DNA of 64,000 nt from Chamaelirium japonicum (GCA_947650365.1 OX393550.1:100777472-100841471); one strand, 5' to 3'. Shown: positions 23,373 through 45,870, numbered from the stretch's first letter. A program made the numbers and translations. Notes: generated by a model from the letters alone, not told the origin.

Positions 23373-24510
23373 CAAGGACGAGTGCTTCTACCATTGAATA
23401 TTACAGCGGATGGTCCAATTTATGTGAATGCAAAGCAGTATAATGGAATCGTCAGGCGTCGACAGGCTCGCGCTAAGTTAGAGATGAAGAACAGAATGAT
23501 CAAAGTTCGGAAGGTATATGTATCTCATATGTATTATGAAAATCATAATATTGAATACTTTTGCATTTTTTTAAATTAAAAATTATAATTTGGGTGCTTC
23601 AAGGTGCTATTAAACTACGTAATATCCTTAGAAGTCATGGAATTAGAAAGTTCTACTTTAATTATAACTTTTCAACTTAATTTTTTTTTTGCTTGCATAC
23701 TCTAAATTCAACCTTCTCTTTACCTAAAAAGGAAAAAAAACTGAAGTTCTGAATAATACATATATCAACTCAGTGAAAAGAAAATAATGTATGACGTCAA
23801 AGTGGAAAGTATTCAAATCAAGCTAAATGACTACTTCCCTACTGTCATATGCTATGTCAATTTTTCGACAGTGGTATATGTCTAAGGATCATATAACAAG
23901 GATTAAAATGGCCTCTAAATTGTTACTAGAACGAACATTAGGTCTCTCTGATGTACCCGTATCGTAGTTTTGATTTGATTTTTCCCTTTTTTGTAGCCAT
24001 ATTTGCACGAGTCGCGTCACCTCCATGCAATGCGCCGCGCAAGGGGATGCGGCGGCCGCTTCCTGAACACCCAAAAGGAAGTGATCAGACAAGGTGGGAA
24101 CCTAACCCCCCCACCCCGCGTTCGTGCGGGCATTTAGTTGTACTTTTGGTTCTCTTACTATTTCTAATACAGGTCGGGGTCTGCTTAAACCCCCCGGAGC
24201 TATTCTAAAAAAAAAAGGTGGGAGCGGCGGTGGCAAGGCAAGGGGCGCCAGGTCCTCAGTTCATCCCACCACATCTCCAAGTTCCGAGGTCCTGCAGTCC
24301 GATAGCGGGAATCTCAACTCAGGAAGTGGCGGGTCATCGGAGGTGACGAGCATGTACAGCCGGGAAGAAGTCGATCACTTTCAGTTCATCGAGCACCTCC
24401 GCCCGCCTACCTTTCAACCTCTGTCGAACATGATGGACGGAGAGCACGACACAGTCATCCCTTCGAAGTGGGGGGCGGCAGCTGATGGCTGCTATGACCT
24501 GAAAGTATGA
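23373..24510 (+). CDS. NF-YA: NF-YA core and C-terminal exons
   Basis: Exon 23373-23513 encodes the NF-YB/NF-YC interaction helix: [20 protein letters not shown] then [14 protein letters not shown]. Exon 23997-24093 encodes the DNA-binding part [20 protein letters not shown] followed by [12 protein letters not shown], with all signature His/Arg/Gly residues. The intron after VRK is at the site conserved in plant NF-YA genes. The coding sequence resumes after a 117-bp insertion, at 24218 (or 24173 if part of the insertion is exonised), and runs to TGA at 24508-24510, ending [10 protein letters not shown]. The usual QYHG His is Asn here. The frame is otherwise clean, and a miR169 site follows in the 3' UTR, so I expect a working gene if the 19-kb intron is spliced. 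Confidence 0.92.
24100..24216 (+). mobile_element. Short poly(A)-tailed retroposon inserted in NF-YA coding sequence
   Basis: 117 bp flanked by exact 7-bp copies GGTGGGA (24093-24099 and 24217-24223) and ending in ten A residues, as for a SINE or a 5'-truncated LINE-type insertion. I see no convincing pol III A box, so the class is open. The left duplicate supplies a 5' splice site (CAAG|GTGGGA). A pyrimidine tract with CTAAT and CAG at 24170-24172 gives a strong acceptor inside the insert, and AAAAG|GT at 24217 a weaker one. Splicing to either keeps the NF-YA frame. Confidence 0.75.
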
Positions 24511-25160
24511 GGACATAGGCATTGGGGAATGGTGGTTATCCAGATGGAAGCATGTTCAGTGCCCGCAGCCTATCGCGACCCCTTCCCTGAGCTTGCTGCA
24601 ACCAGATGAAAGAGCTGGCCACAGTTTTGGTCGAGGGATCGTCCCTGGCAATCATTTGGTTGTTTTCTGAAGGCAATTCATTCTTGGCTTTTCTGCATTG
24701 AGGTCCTTTCTCATCACTTACACTGACCCTGGAGCTCTAGCAGTTCCTTGTCAGTTATGATGCTGAAAGTGCTCCATGCCTTGTAAAAATTTGAACTTGT
24801 ATGTTATTATTTGAACCAGAGTTAGGGACTGGTTATGTTTGTAACCATGGTATGATTGTTGACATCTAAATGTTTTGGGAGCTTATTTGCCCTGAAGTTC
24901 AAGGTTTAATCCCTTTGGCATCATTGTTGTTGTTGTTCATGAAGTGATCTTTTACCATTTGAGCACTTGGAGCTTGCATGTTTTGTCGTCGTAGATTCTG
25001 TTTTGCGATGATGGTGTGATTAGTAGTTCTTTACTCGTTCGCCTGGTCGGGGAACATTGGAGGGTTGCTCCCTGATCGCATGAGTTGAAACTATATAACC
25101 AACAATGTAGGTCTCTCTATCCACCAACTGGCCTTTTAGATTTGCACAGAGACTTGACAT
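24511..25160 (+). other. NF-YA 3' UTR and downstream
   Basis: Contains the miR169 site at 24670-24690. T-rich sequence follows. No coding potential and no single clear poly(A) signal that I would assign. Confidence 0.6.
24670..24690 (+). promoter_or_regulatory. miR169 target site
   Basis: AAGGCAATTCATTCTTGGCT plus T pairs with the miR169 family (complement of UAGCCAAGGAUGACUUGCC): continuous pairing over the miRNA 5' seed, one G:U pair near the cleavage site and one inner mismatch. It lies about 160 bases after the stop, where plant NF-YA mRNAs are known to carry this site, so the mRNA should be cleaved under miR169 control (drought, nutrient and developmental regulation in other plants). 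Confidence 0.88.
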
Positions 25161-25166
25161 CAGGTT

Positions 25167-25556
25167 GACAGTCAGTCGGAAAATTGTTAACAGTAATTCC
25201 CAGTCACCTTACCTTTACTTTATGTTATCCTGCGAAGAAGCCCAAAGGGTGGACCATGGAAGAAACCCTCCAGGGGAATGCTCGACTATATTAGGGCACA
25301 AGGTCAAGAATATGTACAGGTCAAGAATATGTACGGCCTGCATGAGGTGTGGTCACCTACGGGTAAGAATACCACACACTGTAAAAGACTTATAAAGGGA
25401 AGACATAATTACTCAGTCGGAAAATCTATTGCCAGTCTTTCCCATAGTCACCTTATCTTTACTTTATGTTATCTTGCGAAGAAGCCCCAAGGGCTCACCA
25501 TGGGAGAAAGGGGCATACTCGACCATATTAGGGCACAAGGGCAAGAATATGCACAA
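25167..25556 (+). repeat. Diverged direct duplication
   Basis: A segment at about 25167-25320 (GTCAGTCGGAAAAT to GGGCACAAGGTCAAGAATAT) recurs at about 25415-25550. A shared downstream piece, GTGTGGTCACCTACGGGTAA, occurs at 25347 and again at 26032, beyond a MITE inserted in the second copy. Confidence 0.75.
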
Positions 25557-26009
25557 CAAGGGTTGGTAATTTCGGACCCAACACGAAGTTAGCATGTCTG
25601 GGTTAGAGCTAAACGGGTTCGGGTCGTAAACGGGTCGACACGAAAGACCCGTTTAATAAACGGGTCGGGTCCGGGTTTAGGGTTTGGACACGGTAGACCC
25701 GGGAAGACCCGTTTAAAATTCAACGGGTCGTGTCGGGTCGGATCTACCCATAATCCAATACTGTAATATGTAGTACCAGCGGGTCTATCGGGTCAAGTCG
25801 GGTCGAACCGGACTGGGTCGATCGGGTCAACTGAATAGACCTGTGTGGTAAACGGGTCTAATGGGTCTTATCGGCTCTATCCGTTTATAAACGGTCAGGT
25901 ACGGGTTTAGGATCTAGACACAATTAGTTAAACGGGTCGGGTCCGGGTCTAGAGGTTTTGGACAAGACACGAACCCGACCCGACCCGACCCGACCCGTTG
26001 CCACCCCTA
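25557..26009. mobile_element. GC-rich non-autonomous hAT-like element (MITE)
   Basis: Ends are CAAGGGTTGGTAATTTCGG and, read inward from the right, TAGGGGTGGCAACGGGTCGG, with many ACGGGTCGGGT words inside, a pattern common in plant hAT-type MITEs. The element splits the second copy of the duplication. The flanking duplicate is decayed and cannot be assigned with confidence. Confidence 0.6.
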
Positions 26010-26391
26010 TACAGTACTACGTGTATGATGTGTGGTCACCTACGGGTAAGAGTACCACCACTGTAAAAGACATGTAAAGGGTAGTCATAACTATTCTTAA
26101 CTTATGACTTGGATTATGGTGGTGGAGGTGTAAATTTGAAGAGGGATGAACAGAGGTGATGTCATTTTGTTAGCGGTTGTGAAGCTCAGCTTCCATTCCC
26201 GATGTATGTAAGCTCACGAGGGTGAGGCCTCAAACAAGTTGGTTAAGACGGGGGTAAGTATGGCTAGATATGGCTGGAGAACAGACCTAGATTCGGGTCA
26301 GATATGTCAGGCCTAGCCTAGGTTAAGTGGATCTGGTCCTTTTTGACTCAATTGGTCCATTTTCTTTTTGATAAAGGGAGACAATTACTTG
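26010..26391. other. Non-coding spacer
   Basis: Continuation of the duplicated sequence to about 26100, then unrecognised sequence up to the TRIM. No gene. Confidence 0.5.
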
Positions 26392-26735
26392 TGTTAGATA
26401 CCCTCATATCTTAAAACCCGGGTCGTAAGGGGAGGTCCACGGAGGGTATATAAAGCGGGTGATGGGTGCCTCCCTCACCATGTGGGACTATCCATTAACA
26501 CTCCCTCTCATGTGGTGCACGCGTGGCAAGGATCATCCCACGCAGAGCACGCGTGGCAAGGCATGATCGGTAAGGAGCACCCAGAGCAAGAGCAGAAGCA
26601 TGAGACGGACTAGCTCTGATACCATCTTAGATACCCTCACACCTTAAAACCCGGGTCGTAAGCGGGGGTCCACAGAGGATATATAAAAGCGGGTGATGGG
26701 TGCCTCCCTCACTGATGTGGGACTATCCGTTAACA
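26392..26735 (-). mobile_element. TRIM (miniature LTR retrotransposon)
   Basis: Structurally whole 344-bp element. LTRs are 26392-26500 and 26625-26735 (109 and 111 bp), the 124-bp interior has no coding capacity, and the initiator-Met primer site lies next to the right LTR (minus strand, 26613-26624). A pyrimidine tract beside the left LTR is the polypurine tract in element orientation. A perfect 5-bp target duplication ACTTG is at 26387-26391 and 26736-26740. Each LTR carries a TATATAAA-like box. Confidence 0.9.
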
Positions 26736-26740
26736 ACTTG

Positions 26741-27122
26741 GTTGTTCGATGGGTGCAGGAATGAAAGAAGTGATAACACCCCTAATAAATAGGGGAACTT
26801 TGTGATCCATTCATTTAATAAACTTTAATTGTAATAGGTCCAACAAGTGGTAAAATATCTCATATGTCCTTTCATTAACCATCTAGTTAAACAGGTTTCA
26901 CAACACTATAAAAAAGTTTTTAGAATTCCAAAAAAAAATTGTCGTGTTGTGAAACCCTAACCCTAATTATATACCATATATAGTGAACCCTAGCCCTAAA
27001 ACTAATTCTATACTCTAAATAGTGAACACTAACTTAAACCTAACCCTAATTTACAGTGAAATCTTTAATTGGAGAGGATCTCATGGATAAATTTGGTATT
27101 TAAAAAAAAAAACAACTCATCA
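26741..27122. other. AT-rich spacer with telomere-like words
   Basis: No gene. 26944-27060 holds about three degenerate units of 36-40 bp with AACCCTAACCCTAA and ATAGTGAACCCTAG, resembling short interstitial telomeric motifs. Confidence 0.5.
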
Positions 27123-29929
27123 TCAGAAACGGTTAGACAATGATCTCTTATGTGTACTGTTAGAAGATGACCGGGGAGGAGGGGGCAGCAGCATCAAGCG
27201 AGGGAGTACCAATGTGAACCGACTCTGGAGGAGGAGCTGCAGACCGATGAACATAGACACGAGTAACAGGTGGTGGTGGAGGCGGCAAGGGAGACGGGGG
27301 AGGTGGTGGTGGTGGTGGTGGTGGTGGAGGTGGCGGGGAAGATGGAGGTGGAGTAGGCGTGGATGGGACAACAGAAAACGGGGGTAGAACGGGGATGTGG
27401 AGATGTGATGAAGGTGAGGAGGGTGACGCATAAGGCAAGGAAAGATCCCGAGACTCAGGGAAAAAGTACGTGACATCGTCAACAAAGAAAACGTGATGGG
27501 AGATACGGATCTGGCGAGCCAAGGGATCGTAACAACGATACCCCTTGTGCTCCCGACTGAGCCCCAAGTGAACACACCTAACAGACCTCGCAGAGAGTTT
27601 GGTGCGCTCATGGGGAGGAAGAAGAACGAAGCAAGTGCAGCCAAACGTGCGAAGAAGAGAGTAGTCGGGTGGGCTGGAGTAGAGGCGCTCATATGGGGTG
27701 GCACCGGACAGAGCAGACGACGGAGTGATATTGATGAGGTGGACAGCCGTCATGACAGCTTCAGCCTAGTATGAGTGAGGAACAGATGCAGAGAGAAGCA
27801 AGGCTCGTGCGGTCTCAAGGACATGACGATGCTTGCGTTCGAAAACACCGTTCTGCTCATGGGTGTAGGGACAGGACTGCTGGTGAAGAGTGTCGTGAGA
27901 CTGAAGAATCTCACGTATCTCAGAGGAGAGATACTCCTTGGCACAATCAGACCGAAAGGTCTTGATGCGCCAACCAAACTGAGTGTGTATCATAGTGGTA
28001 AATCTCCTAAAGATATGAGGGACTTCAGACCGATGACGCATAAGATAAACCCAGGTGCACCTAGAATAGTCATCGATAAAACACACATCATACATGAAAC
28101 CCGAAATAGATGCAACAGGAGCAGGACCCCAAATGTCCGAATGTACTAAGTCAAATAAAGCATCAGATTGGGAAGCACTAGCAGAGAATGGAAGAGCTAG
28201 ATGCTTTGCCAGTCTACAACCCGTACAAACAGAGAGGGGGGAGAAGGACGCTCGACCCAAAGCGCCCGAACGGAATACGCTTTTGAGTCGATCACTCGAT
28301 ATATGACTTAACCTTCTGTGCCACAGGTCGGCATCAGAGGTAACAGACATGACAGACGCAACAGGAACGGAAGACACATGTAGATGGTCTAGCTGGTAAA
28401 GTCCTCCTGCTCTACGGCCCAGCCCAATCCTCTGATCTGTCCACGAATCCTGCACAACACAAACAGAAGGGGTGAAGGTGACAATCAGGCCAGAGTCGTA
28501 AAGAGAACTGATAGAGATCAGATTAATGTTAAGACGGGGGGCATGATGAACATGGGGTAGGGTCAGGCGACCAGAAGGGTCAGAGGTAGTAGTGATGGAT
28601 CCACATTGCGGAATAGGGACAAGAGTCCCATCCGCAGTGCGAACCTCTTGGTGGGTGGTAGTGGGAGAACAGTCAGTGAGGACAGTGGAGTCAAAGGTGA
28701 GGTAACAGGAGGCACCCGAATCGAAGATCCATGGAGCAGTAGTACCAGAGGTGGCAGACAAACCATGAGCAGTCGCGGAGCCGGTGGAGGCTAGGTGGCA
28801 AAGAAGGAGCTCCTCGAGGCGCTGAAGACGGTCTGGCTCAGGCTGAGAAGGTACTGTGGTAGCAGTGGGGAGCGTCGAGGCCTCTACAGTAGCCGTTGTA
28901 CCACCAAAGTGGCGGAAGGAGGACGAACCACGTCTGCGGCTCCGTCCACCTCGACCGCCGTGTCGATCGTCGCGGGAAGCTGAAGCCCAGCGTGGGGCTC
29001 TCTCATCCGGACCCCAGCGGGGGTTGCGTGGAGGACGTGTAGAGCATTCACGCTTCATGTGTCCGGGCTCCTTGCAGTAATGACAGAAGACAGCCTCATC
29101 AGAGAACCCGGCCGCCAGGACAGTGTCGGAGCTAGAAGCAAGTGGAGGAGGACGAGCACCCTGAGTCTGAAGGCGGGTCTCCTCATCGACCAAGGCGAGT
29201 AGAGCATCCTCTAGCCGAGGGAGTGGCTCACGGTGCAGGAGCTGAGCAGCGATGAGAGCAAAGTCCGGTCGAAGCGCTACCAGGAACTGGTGCAGGTGGC
29301 CCTCATCGAGGTAGCGCTGGAAATCCCGAGAGCGAGAGCAAGCACACCGCTCCGGAATTAGGGAGTCCAGCTCATGCCAGTATGCACTCATCAGGCTGAA
29401 AAAGTCCTGAATCGTGCGCTCCCCCTGACGTGTAGACTGTGAGTCACAAATAAGCTGATGCCGGCGTGCGCCGCCACGTGGGAGAAACCAGTCCCGGAGA
29501 TACTCCCACATCGCACGCGCTGTAGGAAGGCGATCGATGGGAGCAAGGAGCAGACGAGCAACAGAGTCCAGGAGATAGGCCCGAATGGCCTGATCGTGAT
29601 GTCGCCACGTGAGAGCAGCAGCCGTGGCTGCTGTGGGAGTAGTCGGGACAGTAGAAGTCGCAGTAGAGGACGCGGCACTGCTGGTGACAGAGGAGGAGCC
29701 GGAGAGGACAGCTGGAGGAGGATCATCGCCGGTGATGTGACCCCACAGATCACGACTGGAGAGTGCGACCGATGACAACTGAAAGGCGATCGCCTTCAGC
29801 GGTGGAGAGATCGCAACGACGAACGACAAGGCAGGAGAAGCCATGGAGGAGGCTCAACAGAGGGGGGAACCGGGAGAGGTTATCGGGCGAAGGGAAAGGG
29901 GCGGGTGGGCTGAGGGAAGGGGTGGGAGG

Positions 29930-30290
29930 GCCGGTCGGTGGAGGAAGGGGGGTCGGGGGGTGGAGGAGGGGGGGCCGGGGGGTGGGCAGGTGGAGGAGGG
30001 GGGCCGGGGGGCTGTCGGGTGGAGGAGGGGGCCGGCGGGGTGGTCGGGTAGAGGAGGGGGGTCGGGCGGGTGTAGGAGGGGGGCCGGGCGGGTGGAGAAG
30101 GGGGGCCGGGGGGGTGGGCGGGTGGAGGAGGGGGGGCCGGGGGGCTGTCGGGCAGAGGAGGGGGGCCGGGCGGGTGGAGGAGGGGGGCCGGCGGGGTGGT
30201 CGGGTGGAGGAGGCTGGTCGGGCGGGTGGAAGAAGGGGGGGGGGGGGGGGGGGGCTGCTGATCGGGTGGGTGAGGAGGAGGGGCGGGGGG
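29930..30290 (-). repeat. G-rich leader minisatellite of Copia A copy 3
   Basis: Tandem units of roughly 25-35 bp based on GGGGGGCCGGGCGGGTGGAGG. Contains a run of about 17 G at 30236-30253. Confidence 0.85.
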
Positions 30291-30393
30291 AGCTGCCGAT
30301 CGGGTGAAAAGGAGGCCGGAGGGGAGGTGCTGCCGGAGGGGGAAGACCGTCATCGTCGTCGCCGCGCGAGAGAACCTTAGAGCTCTGATACCA

Positions 30394-30534
30394 TGTTAGG
30401 AGATGATGGCTAGGGTTTGGAGAGGAATGGAATTCTCTCTATTAAGGGACTCAAGCCCAATATATATGTACATGTATGACCATACAACCCGACCCGACTG
30501 TACATGTAACCCGACCCATCTATATACATTAACA
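30394..30534 (-). repeat. 5' LTR of Copia A copy 3
   Basis: 141 bp; closest by eye to the LTR at 21453 (shares the inserted TACATGTATGACCATACAAC block). Confidence 0.9.
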
Positions 30535-31098
30535 TGTACAAATCGTTATACAAGATATCTTTTTATTTAAATTCATTTTGTGGACTTAAATATAAATCAA
30601 TATTATTTGGTAGACTTAATGTAAACCAATACTATTATACTGGAAATACAACTAATTACCATGATCAATTGAAGAGACCGAGGCGGTGAGGCATAACAGT
30701 GGCCATAAAATAAGGGGATCTTGTACCAAAGGAAACTAAGAATCAATATAGGGGAAATCTATACTTTAATAAAAATCGGTGGACGTGTAGTGGCACCCCC
30801 GACTGTTGAGAAAACCCTTCATCTCAATCCTCTCTGGATGCAACGTGGCCACCACGGGAAAACCGGAACCTTTCACCATAGTATTGCCCTTGATAAATTA
30901 GTCACCGGACAACGGTAGAAATCCAAATCAAAAGAGCTTTCACAACAAAAATGAAAGGAGTTGGTCGATCTTGATTGGTCACGAATCTCGTGCCCCCTTA
31001 AAATCGGTCTTGGGAGGGCGTTGGCAATAGGTATACAAAGGCACAAAACTTCCACCCCTGGTCGATGTGGGACTAATCATCTCAACACCCGCCAGCAT
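30535..31098. other. Intergenic, TE remnants
   Basis: No gene. 31010-31090 resembles a short TRIM-type LTR end (GATGTGGGACTAATCATCTC). The rest is not recognised. Confidence 0.45.
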
Positions 31099-31674
31099 TA
31101 GGGGTGGGACTTGGGTAGGTTGAAGGGTTGAAGGGTCTGCCCATGCCCAACCGGACTTGCACAAACCTTAACCCATTTTGTCCGTGTAACCCGGGAAAAT
31201 CGTGGAATCCCAACCTGTGCTTGCCCATTCTAGTTGTTCGAGTTGCTTGGGTTGCCTAATTTGCAAAATAATAAACGGGTTGCCCAATTAGAAATGTTTG
31301 TGCACATAAATAGTTGGTGAAAAAAACCAACAGATTTTTGAATTGCATAAAAAAAAAATCTTTGATTTGCATAACGAAATTATAAAATCCAACTCATATC
31401 CTCACATATTTCAAACGAATTCTTAGCATTCAACATCAAATAGAAAGTCTTTGATTTCTATTAAAAAAAGCTACCAAAGCATTCAACCTCAGCGTGTCAC
31501 TTCCTCGGGTTCCTCGGGTTGGGAACATCAGTGTCCAAACCCGTCCAAATAAAATCGGGTTGATCTTTTTTTGTCCAAATCCGTCCAAGTTTTTAACCAG
31601 CGTTGTCCATATTTATCCATTGTTCGGGTTGGGCGGGTCGGGTTCGGGTCAGACCCGCCCAACTCCCACCCCTA
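31099..31674. mobile_element. Non-autonomous hAT element (MITE), 576 bp
   Basis: Terminal inverted repeats TAGGGGTGGGACTTGGG and TAGGGGTGGGAGTTGGG, with a perfect 8-bp target duplication GCCAGCAT at 31091-31098 and 31675-31682. No coding capacity. CGGGTTGGGCGGG-type words near the ends. Confidence 0.88.
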
Positions 31675-31682
31675 GCCAGCAT

Positions 31683-32093
31683 ACATAGAGCATGTCAACG
31701 GTGACCTATCAGCACGGAGAGGCATTTCAACAGGGATGTATCCGACGCTAGAGAGGACTCTACACGCAGCTTGACCCGATGAACTCACGAGTCACGAGTG
31801 AAGGGTGAATCGCACCTAGCCGTTGATGCAGCCACCCCGGTGGGTGAATCGCAATCAGTTCCAAATTTTTAGCTGCATGTCGTCAACATCCACCGCCAAC
31901 TGTAATCTCGCCTCCAATGGTCAGTGCATCTGAGGGCTGTGAGATGCTTGTTGCGCCACGTCAGCCCCTACAACCGTCGTACCGGAGACTTTCTCCTCCT
32001 CCCTCTCTCGAGTGCTCTCTATTAGAGGGAGAGGCTCGCCTCCCTTCCGGCTAGGGTTTCTGCCCGGCGAGGAAGAAGCGGCGGCGGCGTGCT
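31683..32093 (+). promoter_or_regulatory. LSG1 promoter and 5' UTR
   Basis: The last 110 bp are CT-rich leader with a telo-box-like TAGGGTTT at 32052-32059, frequent in plant ribosome-biogenesis genes. CCACGTCAGC at about 31955 has a bZIP-type ACGT core. I see no strong TATA box. Confidence 0.5.
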
Positions 32094-42190
<10,097 letters not shown>

Positions 42191-44507
42191 GATTCACTCT
42201 ATCTATGATGTGTTTATTGTAAATGATCCTGTCTTTTACCTTGGATGGTTTTCAGTGTTTGTCTGAAGGTTCTGCATCAGCGTTTTTCTTTCCTTGGCGT
42301 GCTTGGTTCATCCATTTAGGGTTTTGATTCTGTTCCGTCCGACACCCAGATCCTCTCGGTGGTGGGTTTTCGAAGCCCCCCCCCCCCCGGGTTTTCGATC
42401 TTGCATCTGGGGAAATGGGTTTAATTTTTCTAATATACCGTATCTGCCCTTCGCCGTATATAAACAAATGAGGTATGTTGATCTCTATCCCTCCCACCCC
42501 CTTTCGCCTCCCAAAACTCTGATGGTTCGGGACGACGGCGGCCGGTTCCTAAGGCTGGTCGGAGCGGCGCGGCTTTCCTTCTTCACCGCATGGTGATGAT
42601 GAATCCGGCTAGTGATCCTCTTGTTCTGTTTTGTGTTTTTGTTTTTTTTTAGCGGTGGAGCGTCTGCTCGCTGGTTTGTGGGGTCTCACCGCCGGTTTCT
42701 GGCGTCTGGGGTGTGTGCCGGAGCGGCGATACTATTGACCCGCCGGTGTACAATTGTTTCTTCGCCTGTTGGCGTCTTGGTTGTTTTGAGGCACATTGCC
42801 TCTCTTACCGCCGGAGTGCGGTGTACGCTTGCGCCAGGCTGTGGCGCCTCCCGGAGGTCCGGTGACCTTCCCCTTTAAAATACTTTTTTTTTTAAAAAAG
42901 TACTAATACCTCAACCATGATATTATGACTTGAATACATAGAGTCCAACGCTTTGGGGGTCACAAATAGGGCGCACAACTTGGGTCGAATAAACCAAAGA
43001 ACCAAACCTGTCCTAAACTGGTAGGGTTGGTTCGGGTATTTTGCAAATCCAGGTTAGTTTGGTTCTCATTATTCCAGGTCAGGTTGGAACTATGCCAAAT
43101 TCGGGTTGGGTCGCGTTTGGACTCAGTAGAACCAAACTACACCGGTTCGGTCCCAGTTTGACCCAAACCCCAACCAACCCAACCCAACCCAACCCGAGTT
43201 GCACCACTAGTTGCACACATCCTGTAAAAATTTAATTTACACCACCTCTTCACCTTGACAAGCTAAAACCAAGCGTAGTTTCAGGCGACCGAACTCCACA
43301 CTATCCACCTTCAGAGTTCAGAATCTTATTAGTATAATTTTTTTACAAAGCAATAAATACAAAATTCTAGCAAATTTATACGAAAATCAAAGTCGGATCC
43401 TACCCGTAGAGGTCGGTATATGCACATCCGCTTCAGCTTCGAAGTCCGATAGCATCCATATTCCCTAAGCTTCCAATAAACCGAAGTCATCCGGCCCGAA
43501 AACCCCATAGAAACCTAGAAAAACTGTATGCACTATCAAAAAATATCTGCACGCTTTGCAATAGAGAACTGCTATTCAGCCATCAGTTTTCCATCTTGAT
43601 CGGGCCATCCTGATGTGGCACCTAATCACACCATTCTTTTTGCCTGGCAATTAAGCCGACTCGACGGCTGTGATCAGCAGCCACAACAATATTTATATAG
43701 CAAGGGACGTCGGTTTTGCGTTGACTAGACAAAAGAGAACAAAAAAACTTACTAGGACAAGCTGACTGGACAAAATTGAACCGAATAGATCTAACCATTT
43801 GTTCAAAAATCAACGCACGATCTCTCCTTGGTTTCAAATCCCAACCCATTTAAACTACACTAAACCCCTAAAATCTCGACCCATTGAAACTGCACTAAAC
43901 CTGACCGTTCATCCCGTGATAGTTGTTCGCATCAACGGCTACAAACCCGCCTGCTGAAGTTTCGGCCGCCCCAAACCATCGGATCGATCTCGGAGGAAAC
44001 CGTTCGAACAAAGACAGCTGTGATTGATTGATATAGGGGGAGGGGGAGTTGGTCGCGCCGAAGGCATTCGCTTCGTACCAATCGGCATGGACGAGGAAAT
44101 TTGTGTCCCTATAAATGTCAGTGTTGTCTTCGAAAATGTTTTATTGCCGAAGGTATTCATGTGTATTGCCGCCGAAGGCAACCCACTACAGTGCAGACAA
44201 GTACGGGCATACACTAGTGTATCTATAAATTATCAAGACCAATGTAGAGACTATACCAAACTAATTTCTATATCCCTATCTTTTTCTCATCTTTTTCTAT
44301 TTTTGCATCTTTGGACAAGCAATTAGTCACACCGAAGTACCATCTACCTGGATGTGAAGTATCACAGCAACTCTCTTAACACTGACAATTGATTGATTTG
44401 GGCATGGGATAAAGACAGGACTAGGATTTTGTTCTCTCTCCTCCATTGGTTTTTAATTGCTAATATTTGTATGCTCCTATTGGATTTTTATGATGCATGC
44501 ACCCATT

Positions 44508-44509
<2 letters not shown>
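42191..44509. other. LSG1 3' UTR and intergenic region
   Basis: 42191-42290 is probable LSG1 3' UTR. C run at 42377-42387. 42960-43215 is rich in AACCCAACCC and GGTTCGG words, resembling a decayed hAT-type MITE, but I find no clear ends. No gene in the rest. Confidence 0.45.

Positions 44510-44556
<47 letters not shown>
44510..44556. repeat. (CT)n microsatellite
   Basis: About 23 CT units. Confidence 0.95.
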
Positions 44557-45261
<705 letters not shown>

Positions 45262-45596
45262 GCTTTCTTTTTGCAATCTATTTTCATTTCTTCTAAATTT
45301 CTACATCAGTTGTTGCAGTATCTACTGCAGGTGTGTTTGACATTGGTTTTGGACGCCTAGTTTCGGGTTAAAACCGGTTCCACTTGCCAAACTGGTTTTG
45401 AAATAAGATATTTGGTGCGTTAGGGTCAAAACCGGTTCCGTTTCTTCTTCCTTTAACTCTTCCACTGTTACAATTAGTATAAGCCTGTACTAAAATCAAT
45501 AAAACCCAGTCCTAATAGCATACCCTCATACTCTTCAAGTAAAATGTACTTTGCAAAATCAACATCTATCTTATACCCTCCATCTTTGTAAAAGTA

Positions 45597-45870
45597 CTAG
45601 TAAGAAAACCAAGCAATGCCCAAAGACAACATCACAACTGTTTGAAGAAGTGTGAAATCTGAAGTGAGTGTGATTCACTTGTTAGAGAGAGAGAAAGAGA
45701 GAGAGAGATTAACATTAAATGCCATTGAATGAAAATTTATCGTCTTTATGGTAGGTTTTTAAATAGATTTAAAAGAGAGCCGCGTTCACACACGGAAGAA
45801 GAATTCTAGCTCTTTAAAAGATGTACACGTGTCACAACACGAGAGAGAGGCTTCCATTTTAGTATATATA
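45597..45870 (-). mobile_element. Helitron-like non-autonomous element, copy 2
   Basis: Tandem partner of the next element. Minus-strand 3' end is GGGCATTGCTTGGTTTTCTT then ACTAG at 45597, with the same interior (CTGAAGTGAGTGTGATTCAC; GAGAGCCGCGTTCACACACG). The hairpin is decayed. The 5' end abuts copy 1 directly. Confidence 0.6.

Larger units (their letters stand above)
27123..30534 (-). mobile_element. Copia LTR retrotransposon, family A copy 3 (5' half)
   Basis: Fossil element on the minus strand: 5' LTR 30394-30534, primer site 30382-30393, G-rich leader to about 29850, gag with zinc knuckle (CHYCKEPGHMKREC, about 29050-29090), protease (about 28690-28760), and integrase with the HHCC region and catalytic core (about 27766-28330). 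A long open stretch covers 27766-29844, so this is the best preserved gag-integrase part in the window, but the element is cut off at about 27123, before reverse transcriptase. No 3' LTR or target duplication. Confidence 0.9.

Noticed and set aside
26940-27060. Internal telomere array
   Set aside because: Only a few CCCTAA words in degenerate units; not a real telomeric tract.
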